A stretch of DNA of 64,000 bases from Aestuariibacter sp. GS-14 (GTDB taxonomy: Bacteria > Pseudomonadota > Gammaproteobacteria > Enterobacterales > Alteromonadaceae), in assembly GCF_006494365.1 (NCBI RefSeq), contig NZ_VHIP01000004.1, positions 62,001 through 126,000 on the forward strand, given 5' to 3'. A program made the translations under genes and the position numbers. Positions 47,121 to 56,800 of the stretch are shown here, piece after piece. The stretch's first letter is position 1, and each line of letters starts with the position of its first letter. The notes below the pieces were generated by a model. That model was not told the DNA's origin. It saw only the letters and a list, made by a program, of their open reading frames with translations, and did no database searches.

Positions 47121-47876
47121 ATGAATAAACTCTTTGCTCTTATTGCACTTATTGCCGTGTGTGTCCCCGCCAGCGCCTGGGATCCGACCCGTGTTGCACT
47201 TCACCTGGTGGGCGACTCTACCATGGCCGACAAGCCTAACCTTGCTTACCCCGAGCGCGGCTGGGGGCAGTTACTCCCGGAATACATGAACGAAGAACTG
47301 GAAATTGTGAATCACGCAGCCAACGGCCGCAGTACCCGACGGTTTATTAACGAGGGACGCTGGGCACTGGTGTTGTCGGAACTGAAAGCGGGTGACTACG
47401 TGTTAATTCAATTTGGTCACAACGACCAGAAAGCCGATGATCCCGCCCGCTATGCATCGGTAGAGAAAGATTACCCCGCGTTTCTGAAGCAATACATTGC
47501 TGATGTGCGCGCCAAGGATGCCATTCCCATGATTGCCAGCTCTATTTGTCGCAGACACTTCGACAGTGAAGGGAAATTACAGCGCAAGCTCATTGATTAT
47601 GCCAATGCGGCTAAACAGGTAGCACAGGAAGAAAACGTAACTTTTTTTGACCTGAACGACCAAACCTGTAGCTTCTTACAGGAGATTGGCGAACCGGCCA
47701 GTCAGCAGTACTTTATTCAGGTACCGTCCGATCTGTACACCCGCTATCCAGAAGGGAAAATCGATAATACGCATTTAAACGTGGTGGGCGCGTCTAAAGT
47801 GGCGCAGTTCTTTGTGCGCGATTTACGCGCCAAACAGCATCCATTGGCAAAATACGTTTACCGCGATTCCTTGTAA
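47121..47876 (+). CDS. Rhamnogalacturonan acetylesterase (CE12, SGNH hydrolase)
   Basis: This is a 251-residue protein with a signal peptide (LFALIALIAVCVPASA, cleavage near 19). The SGNH blocks are VGDSTMAD with the nucleophile Ser, NHAANGRSTRRF, IQFGHNDQK and the Asp-His pair in DNTHLN, all as in RhgT/YesT-type CE12 enzymes. It removes acetyl groups from the rhamnogalacturonan backbone. AAGGA lies seven bases before the ATG. Probably expressed with the receptor gene by partial terminator readthrough. Confidence 0.93.
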   Translation: MNKLFALIALIAVCVPASAWDPTRVALHLVGDSTMADKPNLAYPERGWGQLLPEYMNEELEIVNHAANGRSTRRFINEGRWALVLSELKAGDYVLIQFGHNDQKADDPARYASVEKDYPAFLKQYIADVRAKDAIPMIASSICRRHFDSEGKLQRKLIDYANAAKQVAQEENVTFFDLNDQTCSFLQEIGEPASQQYFIQVPSDLYTRYPEGKIDNTHLNVVGASKVAQFFVRDLRAKQHPLAKYVYRDSL

Positions 47877-47889
47877 CGTAATAACATTC

Positions 47890-47918
47890 AGCGCGGTTTG
47901 GCCTTGTCCCGCCGCGCT
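47890..47918. terminator. Hairpin between convergent CE12 and diguanylate cyclase genes
   Basis: AGCGCGG, 15-base loop, CCGCGCT, reaching the last base pair of the diguanylate cyclase gene. No T run follows, so confidence is low. Confidence 0.35.
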
Positions 47919-49341
47919 AAAAAGGTGAACACTTCACCTGGTTGCGCCCGGCACGTTTGGCAGCCAACAGTTGCCGATCTGCCAGTTCAAACGCTTCATC
48001 AAGCCCTTCTACCGCCTTCACAGGCGCGACACCGAAGGAGCAGGATACGTCGATATCCTCAAATTGAGCTGATACATGGCTAACCGCATTGCGTATTTGT
48101 TCTGCTACTTTTACGCCCGCCTCTAACGGGGTATTGGGCAACAGGATCAAAAACTCATCGCCACCAAATCGACCGAATAAATCACTCTCGCGACATACCG
48201 AACGAGCAACGCTGGCAACCGATTTCAGCACCGCATCGCCCACCGTATGTCCATGAGTATCATTTATCTGCTTAAACTTATCGATATCAAACACAATGAG
48301 CGACAAAGACTCGTGATAACGCACAGCTTGTTTGGCCAATTGCTCAGCAGTATTAAAAAACGAATGGCGGGTAAGCGCTTTAGTAAGACTGTCGAAATGG
48401 GCTTGCTGATGCAATTCCCGGTTATCTGAAATCAATGCTGGTACGGCCATGGAAAAATAGGTACTGCAGGCCATAACACACAGAGCAAACTGGAAAATGT
48501 ACGCTTGGGTTGCAATGCCCAGTAGGGAAACCAGGCCCGCCATGGCAAAGCCAAGTAAGGCAAGGCTGATGGCTGCATGTAAGGGCGACTCTGTATATAC
48601 AATCCACATTTGCGGCATCGCTAGAAAAAACACAAAGCAGGCGATCTCCGGGGAATTAAAGTAGTAGGCGGCGCACGAGGTCACTACGAGCCCCAGCATA
48701 CTCAGGAGCAGCTTAATGCTATAGGGAAAGTCATTGGCATGCACAATGGGCGTGAAGGCAATACCTGCCAGAAAATTGCGAGCAGGATACCAGCGCTGCA
48801 ACAGCGCGATAAATATAGGGGTAAGTACTAACATACCCGACATATCGCCTATCCACCAGGCGATTAGCGTTTCTTTAAGGGTAGGCGACTGTAACCCTTG
48901 GTATAGCACCAGCGTACCCAATAAAGACACCAGCAGTGTGGTGGCAGCGCAAATAATTAAAAAACGCATCACCACACTGTAAAGATTGTACGACGTAATG
49001 TTCGACAGCGTTGTGCGTAACAAGGCTGCCCCAGCGCCGTAAATGCCTACATGCAATGCCGCAAATAACACACCCGATGTAAGCAGTGTCTGCACATTGC
49101 GATGCGTTTCGAAAATGTAATCTTCCCAAAAGGTAGACAACACACAGGCTAAACTAATCGTAATACAGGCACGCCAACCCAAAAACACAATGGCGGTAAA
49201 GGTGAGGGCGACAGGGGGGAACCATATACTGGCATGAGGTGCGTATTCCATTACCACCGACAACCGCCAAAGCAGCAGCCAAATAAGCAAAAGCGCAGTG
49301 TGCCGTAGTACGCGTGCGGGAACGGAATCAGCTAGTAACAT
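47917..49341 (-). CDS. MASE1-domain diguanylate cyclase
   Basis: This is a 474-residue protein. The N-terminal 300 residues hold about eight to ten membrane helices with the MASE1 features SIWFPPVALTFTAIVFLG and WWIGDMSGMLVLTPIF. The C-terminal GGDEF domain is canonical: DSLTKALTRHSFF, DIDKFKQINDTHGHTVGD, GRFGGDEFLILLPN and the inhibitory-site RESD five residues before GGDEF. It should make c-di-GMP in response to a membrane signal. It lies between the two halves of the pectin locus, without an operator of that regulon in front of it. A link between pectin sensing and surface attachment is possible but unproven. Confidence 0.94.
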   Translation of the reverse strand: MLLADSVPARVLRHTALLLIWLLLWRLSVVMEYAPHASIWFPPVALTFTAIVFLGWRACITISLACVLSTFWEDYIFETHRNVQTLLTSGVLFAALHVGIYGAGAALLRTTLSNITSYNLYSVVMRFLIICAATTLLVSLLGTLVLYQGLQSPTLKETLIAWWIGDMSGMLVLTPIFIALLQRWYPARNFLAGIAFTPIVHANDFPYSIKLLLSMLGLVVTSCAAYYFNSPEIACFVFFLAMPQMWIVYTESPLHAAISLALLGFAMAGLVSLLGIATQAYIFQFALCVMACSTYFSMAVPALISDNRELHQQAHFDSLTKALTRHSFFNTAEQLAKQAVRYHESLSLIVFDIDKFKQINDTHGHTVGDAVLKSVASVARSVCRESDLFGRFGGDEFLILLPNTPLEAGVKVAEQIRNAVSHVSAQFEDIDVSCSFGVAPVKAVEGLDEAFELADRQLLAAKRAGRNQVKCSPF

Positions 49342-49554
49342 AACTTACCGGCCACACTAAACAAATGTATTACTCTGTTAAGAATAACATCTGAGGAAAA
49401 ATGCAAATCACAAAAGCCACACAGGGTTTTGTGCTGGTAGTGTGGTCTTAAACTGCTGCACACACTCAATACTCCCGTAACGCTACAAAGCGGCAACCAG
49501 CATCTTTGAAATACCGGTATCACCACGCATTAGTGTATAGGGAATACGGAGTCA

Positions 49555-49573
49555 GTGCACGATTTCCGTGCAC
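49555..49573. terminator. Hairpin at the end of the uxaA-kdgK operon
   Basis: GTGCACG, loop ATTTC, CGTGCAC, perfect 7-bp stem 36 bases past the kdgK stop. A T run is lacking. The surrounding 267-base gap also holds the palindrome ATACCGGTAT at 49511-49520; nothing else was recognised. Confidence 0.5.
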
Positions 49574-49608
49574 AATAAACTTGCAGAATTGATACGTATC
49601 AAGGGTAA

Positions 49609-50523
49609 CTAAAGACGACTTACCGCTTCGCGTAACGTACTGGCCGGAATAATGGCACCGGGGTGCTGGATCACGGTACTGGCCACTTTAGCGCCATAAC
49701 TGGCCGACTCCGTTACGCCCTTGCCACTGATACGCGCAGCCAGATAACCCCCGTTGAACGCATCACCAGCCGCGGTGGTATCAACCACCTGGGTGACTTT
49801 TTCTACCGGCACAATAAACTGGCCCTGGGCATTCTTAATACGCACACCTATCGCGCCGTTTTTCATTACGGTTTCGTCGATGTTCATGGGTGCTAAGTGC
49901 GCAAATACATCATCGGGATTGGTATGGCCATACAACGCCAGGTGATCGTCGCCGCCCGGAAACGCCGTATTGGCAACAGAGTAACACCTGTCCATCCAGG
50001 CCTGGGCGATTTCACGGTCTGGCCACAAGCGCGGACGGTAATTGGGGTCAAACACAATTTCGCAGCCCTGCTCTTTCAGTGCTGCAATTAGATCAAACAA
50101 TTTTTCGCGCTGAACGTCATCCAGAATGGCAACTGAAATCCCCGAAAAATAGAACATATCGATGTGCGATGGCGGTTGCGACATCACATTCAGGGTTTGT
50201 GTCGCGGCAGAATTATCACGCCAGTAGGCAAAGGTTCTCTCACCTTGCTTGTCGGTACGCACCATATACAGGCCAAGGTTGCGTTTGCTGCAACGATACA
50301 CCTGATCAGTATTAATTTGTTCGTCACCCATGGCAAACAACAATTCGTTGCTGAGGAAGTCCTCACCAATCGCCGTCAGGTAACTCACCGACACATTCGG
50401 TGCAGAGCGTTTTAAATAGACTGCGGTGTTATAGGTATCACCCGCAAAACTTTTAACCATGTCGTTGCCGCCTTTCGACACCAACTCCACCATGCATTCA
50501 CCGAATATGACGATTTTTTTCAC
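49609..50523 (-). CDS. kdgK: 2-Keto-3-deoxygluconate kinase (PfkB family)
   Basis: This is a 304-residue kinase. The N-terminal IVIFGECMVEL, FAGDTYNTAVYLKR and the C-terminal PfkB signature VDTTAAGDAFNGGYLAA with the catalytic Asp are present. It phosphorylates KDG to KDPG. Its ATG overlaps the eda stop by four bases. It is the last gene of uxaA-uxaC-reductase-eda-kdgK and joins the products of both UxaA and KduD. Confidence 0.95.
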   Translation of the reverse strand: MKKIVIFGECMVELVSKGGNDMVKSFAGDTYNTAVYLKRSAPNVSVSYLTAIGEDFLSNELLFAMGDEQINTDQVYRCSKRNLGLYMVRTDKQGERTFAYWRDNSAATQTLNVMSQPPSHIDMFYFSGISVAILDDVQREKLFDLIAALKEQGCEIVFDPNYRPRLWPDREIAQAWMDRCYSVANTAFPGGDDHLALYGHTNPDDVFAHLAPMNIDETVMKNGAIGVRIKNAQGQFIVPVEKVTQVVDTTAAGDAFNGGYLAARISGKGVTESASYGAKVASTVIQHPGAIIPASTLREAVSRL

Positions 50524-51158
50524 GCGGCATCCTCAATAAACTGACCTTGCGCTACCACACAGGCATCGGTAATAGCCTGCCAGTTACTTGCTTTAACGCA
50601 CTCTTTAGGGATCATCCACGAACCGCCTACTGCAAATACATTTGGCAGAACACTAAATTCATGCAGGTTATGGTCGGCAATACCGCCTGTCGGGCAAAAA
50701 CTCACTTGCGGAAAAATAGCGCCGAAGTTTTTAAGCATACCCACGCCACCGCATAGGGTAGCCGGAAAGAACTTTGCTTCCGTTAAGCCCGCTTCTACTG
50801 CCAGCAAAATATCTGAAGGTGTTGCAGTACCTGGCAGAAAAGGTAATTTGGCATCCGCTAAATAGCCCAGCAGTTTTTCGCTGAGCGTTGGCGTAATAAT
50901 GAACTGGCTTCCTGCGTCTTTGGCTTCCTGCACCTGTTCGGCATTCAGAACCGTACCCATGCCTACCAGCATATCGGGGAATTGTTCACGTATAGCAGTC
51001 ACTGCGGCAGCCGCTGCCGGGGTGCGTCTTACCACCTCAATACTGCGCAATCCACTGTTGTGCACAGCACGGGCAATGTTAAGAGCCTGCTCTACGCTGT
51101 CTGGCTGCAAAATAGGTAATAATGGCGTGCCTTGGATCAGCGCGCGAAATCCGCTCAT
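50520..51158 (-). CDS. eda: KDPG aldolase (2-dehydro-3-deoxyphosphogluconate aldolase)
   Basis: This is a 212-residue class I aldolase. The TIM-barrel motif LVGMGTVLNAEQV and the Schiff-base Lys in TEAKFFPAT, followed by FCPTGGI, are those of Eda. It splits KDPG into pyruvate and glyceraldehyde 3-phosphate. Overlaps of four bases on both sides (with the reductase gene and kdgK) show tight translational coupling. Confidence 0.96.
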   Translation of the reverse strand: MSGFRALIQGTPLLPILQPDSVEQALNIARAVHNSGLRSIEVVRRTPAAAAAVTAIREQFPDMLVGMGTVLNAEQVQEAKDAGSQFIITPTLSEKLLGYLADAKLPFLPGTATPSDILLAVEAGLTEAKFFPATLCGGVGMLKNFGAIFPQVSFCPTGGIADHNLHEFSVLPNVFAVGGSWMIPKECVKASNWQAITDACVVAQGQFIEDAA

Positions 51159-52621
51159 AGTAGGGTCTCCAGAGTCTCGGAAATAGTGTTTTTATTTAAC
51201 GCGGCCAGCTGTTCTACGTGTTTGAGTACGGTTTGCTTAAAATTATTATTAACCGTTAATTCGTCGAACACCTGGGTAAGATTAAGAATGGCATTTGCCA
51301 GATCTTTTACGCTGCCCTGATGATGCCGAGCCAGTTCCAGCAGTGTATCTGCCAGTGGATCCACCAGTTTTTCCTGGTCTTTATGGCGTTTGGCAATAAA
51401 CAGGATCCAAGCGGCAATAGGCACACACAGCAGCGACACTGGGTTGCCTTTCTTATAATTATCGCGCACGGTATTCAAAATGCGGAAAGGCAGCTTTTGT
51501 GAGCCGTCCCAGGCTATTTGCGATAGCAAATGACGAATATGACGATTCTGATAACGGCGAACGATATCATCTGCATAACTGGCAAGGTCCATCACGCCTT
51601 CGGCATTGATCGACGGCATGATTTCGCTCACCAGCAATTTGCGAATAAAGCCGTGCAGCGTATCATCGCTGATAGCTTCAAAAACGGTTTCCTTGCCGGC
51701 CAGTGTACCCACGTAGGCCAGAGTTGAGTGTGTACCGTTAAGAATGCGCAACTTAGCATTTTCAAACGCCGCAACATCGTCGGTAAAGGTCACGCCGACT
51801 TTGTCCCAGGCAGGGCGCGGGCCACTGAACTTATCTTCTACTACCCATTGTGTAAAGGCTTCACGCTGAATTGGCCAGGCATCACTGACCCCCAGTTTTT
51901 CCTGCGCAAGCGCTATCAGCGCTTCATCAGTAGCTGGTGTTATGCTGTCTACCATTGTGCACGGGAAACAGATGTTTGCCTTGATCCAATCCGCCATTGC
52001 CGGATCCAGTTTCTGAGCAAACTGATATACCGCTTTACCGAGTTTTTTACCGTTGTCGGCCAGGTTGTCGCAGCTAATTACCGTCATGTCAGCCACACCT
52101 TGTTCAAAGCGCTCTTTTAGTGCACAAACAATCAGGCCGACAGCCGAAACCGGCTGGTCGGGGTTAACCAGATCATTGATGATATCGGGGTGCGAGGTAT
52201 CCAGTTCGCCACTACTGGTCAGGCAATAGCCTTTCTCGGTAATGGTTAACGAAATGATATGCGTATTGGCATCAGTGAGCGCGGCCAGAATGGCATCGCG
52301 GTCTTCTTCCAGCACCAGTATTTCATCGAAGGCACCAATAACCTGCACATAGGGCTCGTTATCGAGTACAACCAGTGAGTATAAATTGTCTTGTTCGGCC
52401 AGCTTTTGTTTAAGCGTGGCGCTGCGCATTGACACTCCCGTTATCCGCCAGTTACCGCCATAAGCCATGGCCATATCGGTATACACAGCCTGATGGGCAC
52501 GGTGAAATGCACCAGGGCCGATGTGTACGATGCCGCGGCTGCGTTCGCCACGAACATAGCCAGACTGCTTGATGTCAGCCGGTAAACCGGCCAGCGACTG
52601 CTCAGTTAACGGGATAGCCAT
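51155..52621 (-). CDS. Mannitol-dehydrogenase-family uronate reductase (UxuB-like)
   Basis: This is a 488-residue member of the long-chain mannitol dehydrogenase family. IVHIGPGAFHRAHQAVYTD forms the NAD site, and TEKGYCL, CFPCTMVDSITP and LRILNGTHSTLAYVG line the active site. These match fructuronate reductase UxuB better, as far as can be judged by eye, than tagaturonate reductase UxaB. Since UxaC and UxaA flank it and no mannonate dehydratase is present, the step needed here is tagaturonate to altronate. It may thus act on tagaturonate, or on both uronates. The TAATG junction with uxaC is a one-base overlap. Confidence 0.9.
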   Translation of the reverse strand: MAIPLTEQSLAGLPADIKQSGYVRGERSRGIVHIGPGAFHRAHQAVYTDMAMAYGGNWRITGVSMRSATLKQKLAEQDNLYSLVVLDNEPYVQVIGAFDEILVLEEDRDAILAALTDANTHIISLTITEKGYCLTSSGELDTSHPDIINDLVNPDQPVSAVGLIVCALKERFEQGVADMTVISCDNLADNGKKLGKAVYQFAQKLDPAMADWIKANICFPCTMVDSITPATDEALIALAQEKLGVSDAWPIQREAFTQWVVEDKFSGPRPAWDKVGVTFTDDVAAFENAKLRILNGTHSTLAYVGTLAGKETVFEAISDDTLHGFIRKLLVSEIMPSINAEGVMDLASYADDIVRRYQNRHIRHLLSQIAWDGSQKLPFRILNTVRDNYKKGNPVSLLCVPIAAWILFIAKRHKDQEKLVDPLADTLLELARHHQGSVKDLANAILNLTQVFDELTVNNNFKQTVLKHVEQLAALNKNTISETLETLL

Positions 52622-54042
52622 TATGCGTTTCCTAAGTTGTATGCGTTTTTGGCGAATTCGTACGACAATTTCTTGATCAGATCGCCAGCTTCTTCTTCGC
52701 TAATTCTGTGTTCTGCCACCATCGACGCCAGGAAACGGCAGTCAATACGGCGGGCTACGTCATGACGAGCCGGGATCGACAGAAACGCGCGGGTATCGTC
52801 GTTAAAACCTACGGTATTAAACAATCCAGCGGTTTCAGTAACCTGATGACGGTAGCGCAACATCCCTTCTGGGCTGTCGTGGAACCACCATGCCGGACCC
52901 AGCTTCAAACAAGGGTAATGACCAGCCAGAGGCGCGAGCTCACGTGAATACACGGTTTCATCCAGCGTAAACAGAATAATTTTCAGGCGCGGATCATTGC
53001 CGTATTTGTCGAGCAATGGTTTAAGCGAATTTACGTATTCCGTTTGCATTGGAATATCGGCGCCTTTATCACGGCCGAATTTCTTAAATACGTCTTCATT
53101 GTGATTGCGGAATGCACCCGGATGAATCTGCATTACCATGCCATCTTCAATGCTCATACCCGCAAGTTCGGTGAGCATCTGGCCACGGAACAGTTCCTGT
53201 TCAGCGGCAGTAGACTTACCAGTAAGGCACTTGTCGAATAACGCCTCGCACTCAGACAACGACAAATCTGCTGTCAGTGCTGTTGGATGTCCGTGATCCG
53301 TTGCGGTTGCGCCGTGATCGCGGAAAAAGGCACGGCGCTGGCGAATTGCTTCCAGATAACCTGTCCAGGTTGTGGTATTCAACCCGGTGATTTCACCCAG
53401 TTTATTGATGTTATCTACAAAATCTTCACGCGATGCGTCAACTATATCGTCAGGGCGGAAGGTTGTGATCACGCGTTTATCCCAACCTGTGCCTTTCAGA
53501 ACATTGTGATGTTTCAGTGAATCCAACGCCCCTTCTGTAGTGGCAATCAGTTCAATATTGAAACGGTCCATCAGCGCGCGAGGTTTGTATGCGGCCTTGG
53601 CCAGTTCGGCCGTGATGAACTCGTAGTAGTCCATGGCATTTGCGCTGCACAACATGTCAGACAAACCAAATACATTTTTAAATACAGTGTCCAGCCACAT
53701 GCGGGATGGCGTACCTGCAAACAGGTGATAATGATCTGCAAAAATCTGCCAGATTTTCTTTGGATCGCTTTCGGTCTCACCGCCATCCCAGCGACGAATG
53801 CCCAATTGTTGTAAGGAAATGCCCTGGCTATAGAGCATTCTGAACACATAGTGGTCCGGCAGAATGAACAATTCGGTAGCATTACCAAAGTTCTCGTCAT
53901 AGGCAAACCAACGTGGATCAGTGTGACCATGCGGACTGATAATAGGCAGATCTTTCACAGTCTGATACAGCGAACGTGCAATGTTGCGTGTCTTTTCGTC
54001 CGCCGGAAACAATCTGTCTTCGTGTAATAATATTGGTTTCAT
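52621..54042 (-). CDS. uxaC: Glucuronate/galacturonate isomerase
   Basis: This is a 473-residue uronate isomerase of the amidohydrolase-like UxaC family. The motif PIISPHGHTDPRWFAYDENF near the N-terminus holds the metal His pair, and KLGPAWWFHDSPEGMLRYR near 380 is a family signature. It turns D-galacturonate into D-tagaturonate (or glucuronate into fructuronate). The gene follows uxaA by 13 bases. Confidence 0.97.
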   Translation of the reverse strand: MKPILLHEDRLFPADEKTRNIARSLYQTVKDLPIISPHGHTDPRWFAYDENFGNATELFILPDHYVFRMLYSQGISLQQLGIRRWDGGETESDPKKIWQIFADHYHLFAGTPSRMWLDTVFKNVFGLSDMLCSANAMDYYEFITAELAKAAYKPRALMDRFNIELIATTEGALDSLKHHNVLKGTGWDKRVITTFRPDDIVDASREDFVDNINKLGEITGLNTTTWTGYLEAIRQRRAFFRDHGATATDHGHPTALTADLSLSECEALFDKCLTGKSTAAEQELFRGQMLTELAGMSIEDGMVMQIHPGAFRNHNEDVFKKFGRDKGADIPMQTEYVNSLKPLLDKYGNDPRLKIILFTLDETVYSRELAPLAGHYPCLKLGPAWWFHDSPEGMLRYRHQVTETAGLFNTVGFNDDTRAFLSIPARHDVARRIDCRFLASMVAEHRISEEEAGDLIKKLSYEFAKNAYNLGNA

Positions 54043-54055
54043 ATCAATCTCTTTT

Positions 54056-55543
54056 TTACAAGGTTACGCCACGTTTCCAGATTGCTATCTCGTGACTGCC
54101 ATTCTTTTCGTTACAGGTTTGCTGGCCCGACGCAATATTCAGGCACTGCTGGTACAACTGTGCTGCGCAGTCGTCAATACTGACGCCCTGCAACACCTGA
54201 CCTGCGTTAAAATCAATCCAGTGTGGCTTCTTCTGAGCAATTTCACTGTTTGATGAGATTTTTATTGTGGGTACAGGGAAACCAAGCGGTGTACCGCGCC
54301 CGGTTGTAAAAAGCACTATGTGCGCGCCACTGGCGGCCAGCGCAGTTGAACTCACTGCGTCGTTGCCAGGGGCTTGCAACAGGCTAAGGCCTTTTTGCTT
54401 CATGGGTTCACCATACTTAAGCACGCCATTAACCGCCGCCTGACCGCCTTTTTGCACGGCGCCCAGGGATTTTTCTTCCAGTGTGGTTAATCCACCGGCT
54501 TTATTACCCGGAGAAGGGTTCTCATAAACCGGTTGATTGTTGTCCAGAAAATACTGTTTGAATTCGTTTACCAGGTGCACTATTTCATTGAATACCGGTT
54601 CGCTGGTAGCGCGATTCATTAGCAACTGTTCCGCACCAAACATTTCAGGTGTTTCGGTTAACAGTACCGAGCCACCCTGTGTGCACATCAGATCGGTCAT
54701 ACGTCCAACCAATGGATTAGCGGTAATGCCACTAAACGCATCACTACCACCGCACTTCATCCCCAGTACCAGTTCGGTAGCAGGGATAGGTTCGCGTTTA
54801 TCTTTACCCACTTCACCCAGCATTTCGTGGATCAGGCGAATACCTTCCTCCACTTCATTACCTACCTGCTGTGAGTTGAAGTAACGAATGCGGTTGGCGG
54901 GTCTGTCTACTTTTTCAAGTAAAGACGACAGTTGGTTGTTCTCACAGCCGAGGCCCACAATCAACACTGCACCGGCATTAGGGTGTGACGCCAGTGACGC
55001 CAGAATAGTTTGAGTGTCGTTCAGATCGTCGCCTAACTGCGAGCATCCAAATGGGTGAGTAAATGCACGGAAGCCATCACATTCACCAAAAAAGCGGCGC
55101 TCGCATTCAGCAGCAATGCGCTCTGCGGTGCGGTTAACACAACCTACGGTATTGATGATCCAAATTTCGTTGCGAATACCCACTTTGCCGTTCTCACGGC
55201 GGTAGCCCATAAACGACGCCACACTTGGACGGGTAATGGGTGCAGGTACCGACTTAGGTGAATAGGTATACGATTCCTGGCCACTTAAAGCAGTTTTTAA
55301 ATTGTGACTATGCACATGCTGGCCCTGGGCAATGTCGGTTTGGGCAATACCAATGGTAAAGCCGTATTTTACCACTGCCTGACCTGCTGATATGGCCCGC
55401 AACGCCACTTTATGGCCAGCAGGAATATCTTCCAGCAACACCAGCGCCAGTGAATCAATGTGTTCGCCTGCCGAAAGCGGCATGGTGGCAACTGCGACGT
55501 TGTCGTTTGGATGAACTTTTATCAACTGAGTCTGAGTTGTCAT
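54056..55543 (-). CDS. uxaA: Altronate dehydratase
   Basis: This is a 495-residue dehydratase. The N-terminal SAF domain (about 1-95) is followed by the UxaA core with GYRRENGKVGIRNEIWI, HPFGCSQLGDD, VGLGCENNQ and GMKCGGSDAFSGITANP. It removes water from altronate to give 2-keto-3-deoxygluconate. It is the first gene of the uxaA-uxaC-reductase-eda-kdgK operon, downstream of a palindromic operator. Confidence 0.97.
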   Translation of the reverse strand: MTTQTQLIKVHPNDNVAVATMPLSAGEHIDSLALVLLEDIPAGHKVALRAISAGQAVVKYGFTIGIAQTDIAQGQHVHSHNLKTALSGQESYTYSPKSVPAPITRPSVASFMGYRRENGKVGIRNEIWIINTVGCVNRTAERIAAECERRFFGECDGFRAFTHPFGCSQLGDDLNDTQTILASLASHPNAGAVLIVGLGCENNQLSSLLEKVDRPANRIRYFNSQQVGNEVEEGIRLIHEMLGEVGKDKREPIPATELVLGMKCGGSDAFSGITANPLVGRMTDLMCTQGGSVLLTETPEMFGAEQLLMNRATSEPVFNEIVHLVNEFKQYFLDNNQPVYENPSPGNKAGGLTTLEEKSLGAVQKGGQAAVNGVLKYGEPMKQKGLSLLQAPGNDAVSSTALAASGAHIVLFTTGRGTPLGFPVPTIKISSNSEIAQKKPHWIDFNAGQVLQGVSIDDCAAQLYQQCLNIASGQQTCNEKNGSHEIAIWKRGVTL

Positions 55544-55612
55544 AGCGAATCATATCTCACGTTAGTGCAAGGCTTGGTTACTGATTTTAAGATAGCACAT
55601 TTTTAACATGTG

Positions 55613-55655
55613 TGCCACCGGTGGCATTTTAAGACACAATCAAATGCTCTTTCAA
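55613..55655 (-). promoter_or_regulatory. Promoter and operator of the uxaA operon
   Basis: On the minus strand TTGAAA (55650-55655), an 18-base spacer and TAAAAT (55626-55631) form a promoter. The perfect palindrome TGCCACCGGTGGCA (55613-55626) abuts the -10, with the same geometry as at the GH105 operon. The promoter lies just past the stop of the regulator gene. Confidence 0.82.
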
Positions 55656-55666
55656 GCAAAATCTTT

Positions 55667-56689
55667 TTATTTTGTGACTTTGCGGGTAGATTCCCGAATG
55701 ATCAGATGCGGCTTTACAATGTAGTCGTCAACGTCTTCAGTAGGTTTATTTTCAATTAATGCAACAATTTTTTTCGCTGCAAGACCCGCCATCGCCACAA
55801 CCGGACGTTGTACCGTAGTGAGTGACGGAATCACCCTGGAAGCAAATAAGTTGTCGTCGAATCCGGCTACCGATAATTCACCAGGCACATCAATGCCCAT
55901 TTCATGGGCAACTTTTAGTACCCCTGCAGCCATTTCATCGTTGTTGGCAACAATTACCTGCGGGCGAGGAGTTTGAATTAACAGCGTTCTGGCGCACTCT
56001 ATGCCGCTTTCGTAACTGTTTTTACCTTCAATAATACGTTCAGGAGGCACAGGCATGCCCAGTTCAGCCAGAGTATGAGTAAGCCCTTCCAAACGTTCTA
56101 CGGTTGAATAGTAATGCTTTGGACCACTGATAATGGCAATGTCTTTGTGCCCCAGCGATACCAGGTAACGCGCCATGTCGCTAAGCGCAGCGCGGTCATC
56201 CGACACCACGATGTTCTCTTGCTCGTCAATTTTCACCGACGTCATACGTACATAATTTATGCCGTGATTTTGCAAGGCCTTGGCAAGCTCATTCGCTTCT
56301 GACGCCGGCGGCAGCACAATGACACCATCGATATTGGAGCGTCTCACAAAATTAACGCAGTTGCTGATAAAGTCGTCGCTGCGATAGTGGCAAGGGTGCA
56401 CAACCAGTTCATAGCCCTTCTCGGAGCACACGCTCAACACACCACGCTGAACCTGGTCGATATACAAGGCATCCGGGTTATCGTAAATCAACCCGATTAA
56501 ATAGGAGCGACTTGCCGCCAAGCCACGAGCTTGCTTGTCGGGGGAGAAACCCAGCTCATCAATAACCTGCTGAATCCGTTCACGGGTGGCCGCACCAACG
56601 TTAGTGGCACCGTTTATTACTCGCGATACCGTTCGCTTGGACACACCGGACAGTCTGGCAACGTCATTAATGGTAGGTTTCTTTTCCAT
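55667..56689 (-). CDS. LacI-family regulator of the pectin/galacturonate regulon
   Basis: This is a 340-residue repressor. The helix-turn-helix TINDVARLSGVSKRTVSRVI (6-25) and hinge LGFSPDKQARGLAASRS are followed by a periplasmic-binding-protein-like effector domain. It lies between the TRAP and uxaA operons. Four copies of TGCYACCGGTRGCA stand at the promoters of the surrounding operons; their CG-centred palindromic form is typical for LacI proteins, so this is the likely binder. The effector may be KDG or a related intermediate; this is inference. The gene itself shows no such site in its own upstream 110 bases. Confidence 0.92.
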   Translation of the reverse strand: MEKKPTINDVARLSGVSKRTVSRVINGATNVGAATRERIQQVIDELGFSPDKQARGLAASRSYLIGLIYDNPDALYIDQVQRGVLSVCSEKGYELVVHPCHYRSDDFISNCVNFVRRSNIDGVIVLPPASEANELAKALQNHGINYVRMTSVKIDEQENIVVSDDRAALSDMARYLVSLGHKDIAIISGPKHYYSTVERLEGLTHTLAELGMPVPPERIIEGKNSYESGIECARTLLIQTPRPQVIVANNDEMAAGVLKVAHEMGIDVPGELSVAGFDDNLFASRVIPSLTTVQRPVVAMAGLAAKKIVALIENKPTEDVDDYIVKPHLIIRESTRKVTK

Positions 56690-56800
56690 CTGGCAATTCT
56701 CGTTTTCTTGTTATTGTGCGCCTGCGAGTCTACCCGGAGTGTCACCAAAGTGCCACAAGGCCAGACCACAAGCGTTTATACCGTTATTGACACGCCCTGT

